Below, piece after piece: positions 40,926 through 51,495 of a DNA stretch of 64,000 nucleotides (positions are counted from its first letter, which is position 1; every line of letters starts with the position of its first letter). The translations under genes and the position numbers were made by a program. The stretch lies in assembly GCA_029964075.1 (NCBI GenBank), contig CM057150.1:248001-312000 (forward strand), read 5' to 3'. The notes below the pieces were generated by a model. That model had not been told where the DNA came from. It searched no databases and was given only the letters and a program-made list of their open reading frames with translations. Source of the stretch: Patiria pectinifera. Its lineage: Eukaryota > Echinodermata > Asteroidea > Valvatida > Asterinidae.

Positions 40926-42108
40926 TCAATTCATGGAAAAAAAATCACCAAAGTTCTTCAAGTCATTACGGAGGTCTTCAAACTTCCCTTTTTTGCACAG
41001 GAAGAATTTGCGACGAACTGGTTTGGTAGTTACACCTCCAGTGTTCATCAGAATTTTCACCATGCTGTGATCTCCACAACCAAGAAGCACCCTGGTGGAT
41101 TCAACGATGGTGGGGTTGTTCGTCATAAACAAGTCAAGAATACTTTCCTTCCGGGTGGGATCAAGAACAAATTGGTCTAAGTTGAAGGAGTTACAGATGT
41201 CAACTAACTTCCTGCACTGAGCAGAAAACTGGGCGCCAACCTTAACCAACCTATCATCCCAATTGATGTCTTTCAAGTTGAAATCTCCTCTCAGCCAAAT
41301 TTCACCTTTCCCTTTGGTTAATTGATGGAGCTTTGAGAGAGATGCATCAAGTCTATCAAGTGGTTCATGAGAGGAGTCTGGGTTGTAGAAAGCCCCCACG
41401 TACACCTTCTTCTTAGGTCCACATTCAACGCGAACCCAGATACATTCAGCGTCAGAATTTAATTCATCCACTAGATGACAGGAGAGGAGAGGTTTTTGAC
41501 AGCTATCAAGACACCCTCGTAGCCATCATTTCGATCTTTTCTAAAGACAGCGTACTCTGGTGGGAAAAGCTCAGCATCAAGGATATTTTCATTTAACCAA
41601 GTTTCTGTGCCAATAAGAATGTCCGGCGTATGTTCGTGTAGGATACCCAAAAGTTCCGAAGCCGTATTTTTCAGACTTTGAAAGTTGATGTTAATGACAG
41701 TAAGTTTCTTCGCTCTGGTGGGTTTCTTAGACTTTGTTTTTGCTGTGTCACGTAGGGGAGAATTTCTCTTCCTGGTTTTACAAGGCGCCGAAGGCGGTTT
41801 GGGGGATGATGCAGTAAGGGGTTGTACATCACTCAAAGACTGGTCTGAGTCAAGTGGAGTAAAGGGATTTTCGGTTTCAAAATCAGTCACAATACTAAAT
41901 AGTGAACCAGAGAAAATAGGATGACCATACCCATCACAAATCCATGAGGTACTACAATTTGCCAACAGGTTGTAAGTTTTACTACTCATGTTGATGCAAG
42001 CGGCATGATTCCATTTTTCACACTCTTCACATTGGATACCCTTCTCTGGATAATAGCCTACTTCCTCTCCAAAAACACCACACGGTACAGGGGGGTCGTC
42101 AAGCGAGG
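40926..42108 (-). pseudogene. CR1-like PHD finger plus endonuclease, frameshifted
   Basis: The minus-strand frame from 42108 reads PVPCGVFGEEVGYYPEKGI, then QCEECEKWNHAACINMS, a PHD-type finger in which two zinc ligands look replaced (CGVF and CDGY). A basic linker (KSKKPTRAKK) follows. The endonuclease then shows TETWLNENI (catalytic Glu), RGDFNLKDINW (GDFN), SILDLFMTNNP and GCGDHSMV, where the usual SDH is GDH. A one-base frameshift at about 41470 splits it between TETWL and GDFN. The product would be inactive. These motifs and the PHD finger point to the CR1/L2 group; the exact clade is inference. Confidence 0.8.
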
Positions 42109-42651
42109 AGTTCTGATTGAACTGTGATGAGTGTCAGAGCATACTCTGATAAAATTGAGATGAGTGTCAGAGTATACTCTGAACTGTGATGAGTTTCAAA
42201 ACATACTCAGATTGAACTGTGATGAGTGCCAGAGCATACTCTGATTGAACTGTGATGAGTGTCAGCATACTCTGATTGAACTGTGATGAGTTTCAGAACA
42301 TACTCTGAACTGTGATGAGTGTCAGAACATACTCTGATTGAACTGTGATGAGCGTCTGAGCATACTCTGATTGAACTGTGATGAGTGTCAGAGCATACTC
42401 TGATTGAACTGTGATGAGTGTCAGAGCATACTCTAATAGAATTGAGATGAGTGTCAGAGCATACTCTGAACTGTGATGAGTGTCAGAACATACTCAACTT
42501 GAACTGTGATGAGTGCCAGAGCATACTGTGATTGAACTGTGATGAGTGTCAGCATACTGTGATTGAACTGTGATGAGTGTCAGAGCATACACTGATTGAA
42601 CTGTGAAGAGTTTCAGAACATACTCTGAACTGTGATGAGTGTCAGAGTGTG
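42109..42651 (-). repeat. 33-bp satellite A resumes, orientation 1
   Basis: About 16 monomers to the right of the CR1-like element, in the same orientation as the main block but more diverged: several 29-bp monomers, GAATTGAGATGAG and GAGTTTCA variants. It ends at the inversion hairpin. Confidence 0.92.
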
Positions 42652-42672
42652 CTCTGACACTCATCACAGTTC
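42627..42672. repeat. Inversion junction of the satellite (21-bp arms, 4-bp loop)
   Basis: The left arm GAACTGTGATGAGTGTCAGAG (42627-42647, 21 bp) is the exact reverse complement of 42652-42672, with TGTG between. Everything to the left reads in one satellite orientation and everything to the right, up to 50451, in the other. Confidence 0.92.
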
Positions 42673-45600
42673 AATCAGAGTATGCTCAGACACTCATCGC
42701 AGTTCAATCAAAGTATGTTCTGACACTCATCACGGTTCAATCAGAGTATGTTCTGAAACTCATCACAGTTCAATCAGAGTATGTTCTGAAACTCATCACA
42801 GTTCAATCAGAGTATGTTCTGACACTCATCTCAATTCTATCAGAGTGTGCTCTGACACTCATTACAGTTCAATCAGAGTGTGCTCTGACACTCATCACAG
42901 TTCTATCAGAGTATGCTCTGACACTCATCACAGTTCAATCATAGTGTGCTCTGACACTCATCACAGTTCTATCAGAGTGTGCTCAGACACTCATCACAGT
43001 TCAATCAGAGTATGTTCTGACACTTATCACAGTTCAATCACAGTGTGCTCAGACACTCATCATAGTTCTATCAGAGTATTTTCTGACACTCATCACAGTT
43101 CTATCAGAGTATGCTCCGACACTCATTTCAATTCTATCAGAGTACTAGCTCTGACACTCATTACAGTTCAATCAGAGTAAGTTCTGACACTCATCACAGT
43201 TCAATCAGAGTATGTTCTGACACTCATCACAGTTCAATCAGAGTATGCTCTGACACTCATCACAGTTCAATCAGAGTATGTTCTGACACTTATCACAGTT
43301 CAGAGTATGTTCTGAAACTCATCACAGTTCAATAAGAGTATGTTCTGACACTCATCACAGTTCAATCAGAGTATGCTCTGACACTCATCACAGTTCAATC
43401 AGAGTATGTTCTGACACTTATCACAGTTCAGAGTATGTTCTGACACTTATCACAGTTCAATCAGAGTATGTTCTGACACTCATCACAGTTCAATCAGAGT
43501 ATGTTCTGACACTTATCACAGTTCAGAGTATGTTCTGAAACTCATCACAGTTCAATAAGAGTATGTTCTGACACTCATCACAGTTCAGAGTATGCTCTGA
43601 CACTTATCACAGTTCTATCAGAGTATGCTCCGACACTCATTTCAATTCTATCAGAGTACTAGCTCTGACACTCATTACAGTTCAATCAGAGTAAGTTCTG
43701 ACACTCATCACAGTTCAATCAGAGTATGTTCTGACACTTATCACAGTTCAATCAGAGTATGTTCTGACACTCATCACAGTTCAATCAGAGTATGCTCTGA
43801 CACTCATCACAGTTCAATCAGAGTATGTTCTGACTCTTATCACAGTTCAGAGTATGTTCTGAAACTCATCACAGTTCAATAAGAGTATGTTCTGACACTC
43901 ATCACAGTTCAGAGTATGCTCTGACACTTATCACAGTTCAATCAGAGTATGTTCTGACACTTATCACAGTTCTATCAGAGTATGTTCTGACACTCATCAC
44001 AGTTCTATCAGAGTATGCTCTGACACTCATCACAGTTCAATCAGAGTATGTTCTGACACTCATCACAGTTCAATCAGAGTATGTTCTGACTCTTATCACA
44101 GTTCAGAGTATGTTCTGAAACTCATCACAGTTCAATAAGAGTATGTTCTGACACTCATCACAGTTCAGAGTATGCTCTGACACTTATCACAGTTCAATCA
44201 GAGTATGTTCTGACACTTATCACAGTTCTATCAGAGTGTGCTCTGACACTCATCACAGTTCTATCAGAGTATGCTCTGACACTCATCACAGTTCAATCAG
44301 AGTATGTTCTGACACTCATCACAGTTCAGAGTATGTTCTGAAACTCATCACAGTTCAATCAGAGTATGCTGACACTCATCACAGTTCAATCAGAGTACGC
44401 TCTGGCACTCATCACAGTTCAATCTGAGTATGTTTTGACACTCATCACAGTTCAGAGTATGCTCTGACACTCATCTCAATTCTATCCGAGTATGCTCCGA
44501 CACTCATCTCAATTCTATTAGAGTATGTTCTGACACTTATCACAGTTCAATCAGAGTATGCTCTGACACTCATCACAGTTCAATCAAAGTATGCTCTGAC
44601 ACTCATCACAGTTCAATCTGAGTATGCTCTGACACTCATCTCAATTCTATTAGAGTATGTTCTGACACTTATCACAGTTCAATCAGAGTATGTTCTGAAA
44701 CTCATCACAGTTCAATCAGAGTATGCTCTGACACTCATCACAGTTCAATCAGAGTATGCTCTGACACTCATCACAGTTCAATCAGAGTATGTTCTGACAC
44801 TTATCACAGTTCAGAGTATGTTCTGACACTTATCACAGTTCAATCAGAGTATGTTCTGACACTCATCACAGTTCAATAAGAGTATGTTCTGACACTCATC
44901 ACAGTTCAGAGTATGTTCTGACACTTATCACAGTTCAATCAGAGTATGTTCTGACAGTCATCACAGTTCAATCAGAGTATGTTCTGACGCTTATCACAGT
45001 TCAGAGAATGTTGTGAAACTCATCACAGTTCAATAAGAGTATGTTCTGACACTCATCACAGTTCAGACTATGTTCTGACACTTATCACAGTTCTATCAGA
45101 GTATGTCCGACACTCATTTCAATTCTATCAGAGTACTAGCTCTGACACTCATTACAGTTTAATCAGAGTAAGTTCTGACACTCATCACAGTTCAATCAGA
45201 GTATGTTCTGACACTTATCACAGTTCAATCAGAGTATGTTCTGACACTCATCACAGTTCAATCAGAGTATGCTCTGACACTCATCACAGTTCAATCAGAG
45301 TATGTTCTGACTCTTATCACAGTTCAGAGTATGTTCTGAAACTCATCACAGTTCAATAAGAGTATGTTCTGACACTCATCACAGTTCAGAGTATGCTCTG
45401 ACACTCATCACAGTTCAATCAGAGTATGTTCTGACTCTTATCACAGTTCAGAGTATGTTCTGAAACTCATCACAGTTCAATCAGAGTATGTTCTGACACT
45501 TATCACAGTTCAATCACAGTGTGCTCAGACACTCATCATAGTTCTATCAGAGTATTTTCTGACACTCATCACAGTTCTATCAGAGTATGCTGACACTCAT

Positions 45601-48600
45601 TTCAATTCTATCAGAGTACTAGCTCTGACACTCATTACAGTTCAATCAGAGTATGTTCTGACACTCATCACAGTTCAATCAGAGTATGTTCTGACACTCA
45701 TCACAGTTCAATCAGAGTATGCTCTGACACTCATCACAGTTCAATCAGAGTATGTTCTGACACTTATCACAGTTCAGAGTATGTTCTGAAACTCATCACA
45801 GTTCAATAAGAGTATGTTCTGACACTCATCACAGTTCAATCAGAGTATGCTCTGACACTCATCACAGTTCAATCAGAGTATGTTCTGACACTTATCACAG
45901 TTCAGAGTATGTTCTGACACTTATCACAGTTCAATCAGAGTATGTTCTGACACTCATCACAGTTCAATCAGAGTATGTTCTGACACTTATCACAGTTCAG
46001 AGTATGTTCTGAAACTCATCACAGTTCAATAAGAGTATGTTCTGACACTCATCACAGTTCAGAGTATGCTCTGACACTTATCACAGTTCTATCAGAGTAT
46101 GCTCCGACACTCATTTCAATTCTATCAGAGTACTAGCTCTGACACTCATTACAGTTCAATCAGAGTAAGTTCTGACACTCATCACAGTTCAATCAGAGTA
46201 TGTTCTGACACTTATCACAGTTCAATCAGAGTATGTTCTGACACTCATCACAGTTCAATCAGAGTATGCTCTGACACTCATCACAGTTCAATCAGAGTAT
46301 GTTCTGACTCTTATCACAGTTCAGAGTATGTACTGAAACTCATCACAGTTCAATAAGAGTATGTTCTGACACTCATCACAGTTCAGAGTATGCTCTGACA
46401 CTTATCACAGTTCAATCAGAGTATGTTCTGACACTTATCACAGTTCTATCAGAGTATGTTCTGACACTCATCACAGTTCTATCAGAGTATGCTCTGACAC
46501 TCATCACAGTTCAATCAGAGTATGTTCTGACACTCATCACAGTTCAATCAGAGTATGTTCTGACTCTTATCACAGTTCAGAGTATGTTCTGAAACTCATC
46601 ACAGTTCAATAAGAGAATGTTCTGACACTCATCACAGTTCAGAGTATGCTCTGACACTTATCACAGTTCAATCAGAGTATGTTCTGACACTTATCACAGT
46701 TCTATCAGAGTGTGCTCTGACACTCATCACAGTTCTATCAGAGTATGCTCTGACACTCATCACAGTTCAATCAGAGTATGTTCTGACACTCATCACAGTT
46801 CAGAGTATGTTCTGAAACTCATCACAGTTCAATCAGAGTATGCTGACACTCATCACAGTTCAATCAGAGTACGCTCTGGCACTCATCACAGTTCAATCTG
46901 AGTATGTTTTGACACTCATCACAGTTCAGAGTATGCTCTGACACTCATCTCAATTCTATCAGAGTATGCTCCGACACTCATCTCAATTCTATTAGAGTAT
47001 GTTCTGACACTTATCACAGTTCAATCAGAGTATGCTCTGACACTCATCACAGTTCAATCAGAGTATGCTCTGACACTCATCACAGTTCAATCAGAGTATG
47101 CTCTGACACTCATCTCAATTCTATTAGAGTATGTTCTGACACTTATCACAGTTCAATCAGAGTATGTTCTGAAACTCATCACAGTTCAATCAGAGTATGC
47201 TCTGACACTCATCACAGTTCAATCAGAGTATGCTCTGACACTCATCACAGTTCAATCAGAGTATGTTCTGACACTTATCACAGTTCAGAGTATGTTCTGA
47301 CACTTATCACAGTTCAATCAGAGTATGTTCTGACACTCATCACAGTTCAATCAGAGTATGTTCTGACACTTATCACAGTTCAGAGTATGTTCTGAAACTC
47401 ATCACAGTTCAATAAGAGTATGTTCTGACACTCAGCACAGTTCAATCAGAGTGTGCTCTGACACTCATCACAGTTCTATCAGAGTATGCTCAGACACTCA
47501 TTTCAATTCTAACAGAGTACTAGCTCTGACACTCATTACAGTTCAATCAGAGTAAGTTCTGACACTCATCACAGTTCAATCAGAGTATGTTCTGACACTT
47601 ATCACAGTTCAATCAGAGTATGTTCTGACACTCATCACAGTTCAATCAGAGTATGCTCTGACACTCATCACCGTTCTATCAGAGTATGTTCTGACTCTTA
47701 TCACAGTTCAGAGTATGTTCTGAAACTCATCACAGTTCAATAAGGGTATGTTCTGACACTCAACGCAGTTCAGAGTATGCTCTGACACTTATCACAGTTC
47801 AATCAGAGTATGTTCTGACACTTATCACAGTTCAATCAGAATGTGCTCTGACACTCATCACAGTTCTATCAGAGTATGCTCTGACACTCATCACAGTTCA
47901 ATCAGAGTATGTTCTGACACTCATCACAGTTCAGAGTATGTTCTGAAACTCATCACAGTTCAATCAGAGTATGCTGACACTCATCACAGTTCAATCAGAG
48001 TACGCTCTGGCACTCATCACAGTTCAATCTGAGTATGTTTTGACACTCATCACAGTTCAGAGTATGCTCTGACACTCATCTCAATTCTATCAGAGTATGC
48101 TCCGACACTCATCTCAATTCTATTAGAGTATGTTCTGACACTCATCACAGTTCAATCAGAGTATGCTCTGACACTCATCACAGTTCAATNAGAGTATGCT
48201 TGACACTCATCACAGTTCAATCAGAGTATGCTCTGACACTCATCTCAATTCTATTAGAGTATGTTCTGACACTCATCACAGTTCAATCAGAGTATGTTCT
48301 GAAACTCATCACAGTTCAATCAGAGTATGCTCTGACACTCATCACAGTTCAATCAGAGTATGCTCTGACACTCATCACAGTTCAGAGTATGTTCTGAAAC
48401 TCATCACAGTTCAATCAGAGTATGTTCTGACACTCATCACAGTTCAATCAGAGTATATACTGACACTTATCACATTTCAATCAGAGTATGCTCCGACAGT
48501 CATTTCAATTCTATCAGAGTACTAGCTCTGACACTCGTCACAGTTCAATCAGAGTATGTTCTGACACTCATCACAGTTCAATCAGAGTATGCTCTGACAC

Positions 48601-49705
48601 TGATCACAGTTCAATCAGAGTATGTTCTGACACTCATCACAGTTCAATCAGAGTATGTTCTGATACTCATCATAGTTCAATCAGAGTATGCTCAGACGCT
48701 CATCACAGTTCAATCAGAGTATGTTCTAATACTCATCACAGTTCAATCAGAGTATGCTCTGACACTCATCACAGTTCAATCAGAGTATGTTCTGACACTC
48801 ATCTCAATTCTATTAGAGTATGTTCTGACACTTATCACAGTTCAATCAGAGTATGTTCTGAAACTCATCATAGTTCAATCAGAGTATGCTCTGACACTCA
48901 TCACAGTTCAATCAGAGTATGCTCTGACACTCATCACAGTTCAGAGTATGTTCTGAAACTCATCACAGTTCAATCAGAGTATGTTCTGACACTTATCACA
49001 GTTCAATCAGAGTATGCTCTGACACTCGTCACAGTTCAATCAAAGTATGCTCTGACACTCATCACAGTTCAATCAGAGTATGCTCTGACACTGATCACAG
49101 TTCAATCAGAGTATGTTCTGACACTCATCACAGTTCAATCAGAGTATGTTCTGATACTCATCATAGTTCAATCAGAGTATGCTCAGACACTCATCACAGT
49201 TCAATCAGAGTATGTTCTGATACTCATCATAGTTCAATCAGAGTATGCTCTGACACTCATTACAGTTCAATCAGAGTAAGTTCTGACACTCATCACAGTT
49301 CAATCAGAGTATGTTCTGATACTCATCATAGTTCAATCAGAGTGTGCTCTGACACTCATTACAGTTCAATCAGAGTATGTTCTGATACTCATCATAGTTC
49401 AATCAGAGTATGCTCTGACACTCATCACAGTTCAATCAGAGTATGTTCTGATACTCATCATAGTTCAATCAGAGTATGCTCTGACACCCATTACAGTTCA
49501 ATCAGAGTAAGTTCTGACACTCATCACAGTTCAATCAGAGTATGTTCTGACACTCATCACAGTTCAATCAGAGTATGTTCTGAAACTCATCACAGTTCAA
49601 TCAGAGTATACCCTGACACTCATCACAGTTCTGTCAGAGTATGTTCTGACACTCATCACAGTTCCATTAGAGTGTGCTCTGACACTTATCACAGTTCAAT
49701 CAGGA
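42652..49705 (+). repeat. 33-bp satellite, subfamily A, inverted orientation
   Basis: About 210 monomers in the reverse orientation (CACTCATCACAGTTCAATCAGAGTATG type). Marker monomers, such as one with GAGTACTAGCTCTGACAC at about 43138, 43652, 45130, 45614, 46126, 47515 and 48518, define larger units. Segments around 43625-44427 recur at 46099-46901 with an exact 2474-bp offset, and a further partial copy lies 1131 bp beyond. ATTTCAATTCTATCAG and CAGTTCAGAGTATG (29-bp) variants are more common than in orientation 1. There is one undetermined base at 48190. Confidence 0.96.
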
Positions 49706-50340
49706 CATCCTTTTACATAAATTAGGTTACTACGGTATAAGGGGCACTCCGGTAGACTGGTTTACTAGCTATCTCTGCAACAGAGTTACTTTTGGAGTAC
49801 CCCAAGGATCATTTCTAGGGCCGTTGTTGTTTTCTTTGTACATAAATGATATTTGTTATTCATCTAAGTTTCTTTCGTTTATTTTGTTTGCCGATGACAC
49901 CAATGTTTTTTATTCTGACGAAAATGCTACTCTTGCTTCCATCATTAATTTCATCAACATTGAAATGGGTAATGTTGCCACCTGGCTCCAAGCCAATAGA
50001 CCCTCTCGTAACTTGGAAAAATGTAACTACATGATTTTTCATTAAAAAAATCGAACATTTCTCCCCCCACTGGTTGCCAAGTTGAGATTAATGGAGTTCC
50101 TATTCAGCAGGTGTCTCATACCAAATGTCTTGGTGTTCATGTTGATAGTAGTCTTACCTGGAAGTTTCACATAAAAGAGATTGAAAACAAAGTTTCTACA
50201 AGTATTGGTGTCATCGGCAGGCTTAAACATATTCTCCCATGTAATATTTTACGCACTCTGTATTGTTCATTGATTCTACCACATTTATCTTACTGTAACA
50301 TTGTTTGGGCAAATAACTTTCATTGTAGAATTGATAAATT
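49706..50340 (+). mobile_element. Second non-LTR reverse transcriptase fragment, inside the satellite
   Basis: The plus strand reads DILLHKLGYYGIRGTPVDWF, TSYLCNRV directly followed by TFGVPQGSFLGPLLFSLYIN, then the catalytic FADDTNVFYSDEN and WLQANRPSRNLEKCNYMIFH and a stop at 50043-50045. After a frame change it continues as GVPIQQVSHTKCLGVHVDSS, LTWKFHIKEIENKVSTSIGV and LPHLSYCNIVWANNF. About 15 residues normally found between NRV and GVPQGS are absent, so this copy is internally deleted as well as cut at both ends by satellite. It resembles CR1/L2-group enzymes and differs in sequence from the 38.9-42.1 kb copy. Confidence 0.8.
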
Positions 50341-50451
50341 GATGACACTCATCACAGTTCAATCAGAGTGTGCTCTGACACTCATCACAGTTTAATCAGA
50401 GTATGCTCTGACACTCATCCAAATTCTATCAGAGTAAACTCTGACACTAGT
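50341..50451 (+). repeat. Short satellite A island
   Basis: About three monomers in the inverted orientation separate the reverse-transcriptase fragment from the Penelope-like element. Both elements abut satellite without an obvious target duplication. Confidence 0.9.
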
Positions 50452-51495
50452 ACGGAGAGTATTCAACATCTGCGACAAAGAACACCTGAACCAAGAACTC
50501 CACCATGTTAAGACCGCCCTTCAATGCAACGGATACAAGACCATCAAGACACAAGACGCTAGAGCATCTCCCGACCAAAAGGTCTCCTATACCCAAGGTC
50601 AGTCCCCTAGGTACAAGTCATCAGTCACCCTCCCCTATATAGGCAGTTCCTCCCATGTCATCCAACGCATCCTTAACAACGACATCAAGGTCATCCACAA
50701 TGCACCCAACGAGATCTGCGACTTCCTTCAGTCCCACAAAGACAAGCAGTGTCCCGAGACCAAGCCAGGCTTTCCCTGATGTGACATCACCACAAGACTC
50801 GAGGAACATAAAGCACATGGCTGACGAGGAGAGTACAACAAATCCTCCATCATCAAACATTCTCACAGCAAGGACCACAACATCATCTTGCAACAAGCAA
50901 CACTCATCATCAGCATCCAACATTGGCACCCCAGGCGTGCCCGGGAGGCCATGGAAATCTACAAACATGACACTGTACCAAAAGACATCAGATACCACAT
51001 CAGTGACATTTGGCGACAACTACTTCATCGCAAGTTCAATGGGTCTTCTTTACCCACGGACAACGGCCCATCCCCATAGTTCCCCCACATTAGTTTTGCC
51101 TATGGGTCTCCTATTCCCTTGGCACCCCAGTGATGTTCACCGCTACTGCACTCCCACCCTTCTGACACGCCTCACTGAACACCAGCAGACTACCCCAGCA
51201 TTCAGGATCCCACTTAATTAGCATCCAGTCAGAACTTCCCTCCTACACAGTTCACTGAACACACAGCATCCAGGATCCTACTAATACCATCCTGTCAAAA
51301 TTGCCCACCTGCAGGGCTCACCGAACTCACAGCACCCTGGCAGTACTTAAACCACCTTCCCAGCTAGAGTCCGGCATTCTCCTGATGACGAATAGAGCAT
51401 ACTGTTCAAAGCATCAAGTTAATCCAACAGGTTCTCTTCAGAACCACACATACTCACAAAAGAGATATTTCCACATGGTGTTACTGCAAACCTCT
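50452..51495 (+). mobile_element. Penelope-like element, 3' part with a broken GIY-YIG endonuclease
   Basis: One plus frame reads RVFNICDKEHLNQELHHVKT, ALQCNGYKTIKTQ, YKSSVTLPYIGSSSHVIQRI, CDFLQSHKDKQCPETKPG, then after a gap DITTRLEEHKAH, NKSSIIKHSHSKDHNI, HWHPRRAREAMEIYKH and DIRYHISDIWRQLL. This is the end of the reverse transcriptase and the endonuclease of Penelope-like elements. The segment that should hold GIY and YIG is missing between KPG and DITTRL, and two TGA codons interrupt it, so it is dead. The 3' untranslated part has CCTGATGACG...GTTCAAAGC, a variant of the hammerhead-like motif, and CAGAACCACACATACTCACA. The 5' three quarters, including the catalytic reverse-transcriptase motifs, are absent. 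Confidence 0.8.

Larger units (their letters stand above)
38894..42108 (-). mobile_element. CR1-like non-LTR retrotransposon, decayed, inside the satellite
   Basis: Read on minus, the element gives in order a PHD-like finger, an apurinic-type endonuclease, a reverse transcriptase and a C-terminal region. It is flanked on both sides by satellite A in the same orientation, so it inserted into, or was captured by, the array. Damage: a frameshift at about 41470, a tandem duplication of about 290 bp (about 40477-40770 and 40771-41050), two nonsense codons near 39718 and 39684, frameshifts near 39260 and 38985, and loss of everything 3' of LGWPLL. Missing the 3' end is unusual, since target-primed reverse transcription truncates the 5' end; recombination within the array is the likely cause. 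Confidence 0.85.

Noticed and set aside
42632-49725. The inverted satellite as a CRISPR array (regular repeats with a palindrome)
   Set aside because: The DNA is eukaryotic, the intervals between palindromes are themselves repeats rather than unique spacers, and there are no cas genes.
50655-51221. A 188-codon Ser/Thr-rich plus frame and a 132-codon minus frame
   Set aside because: They are alternative frames over the Penelope-like endonuclease remnant, whose correct frame is recognisable.
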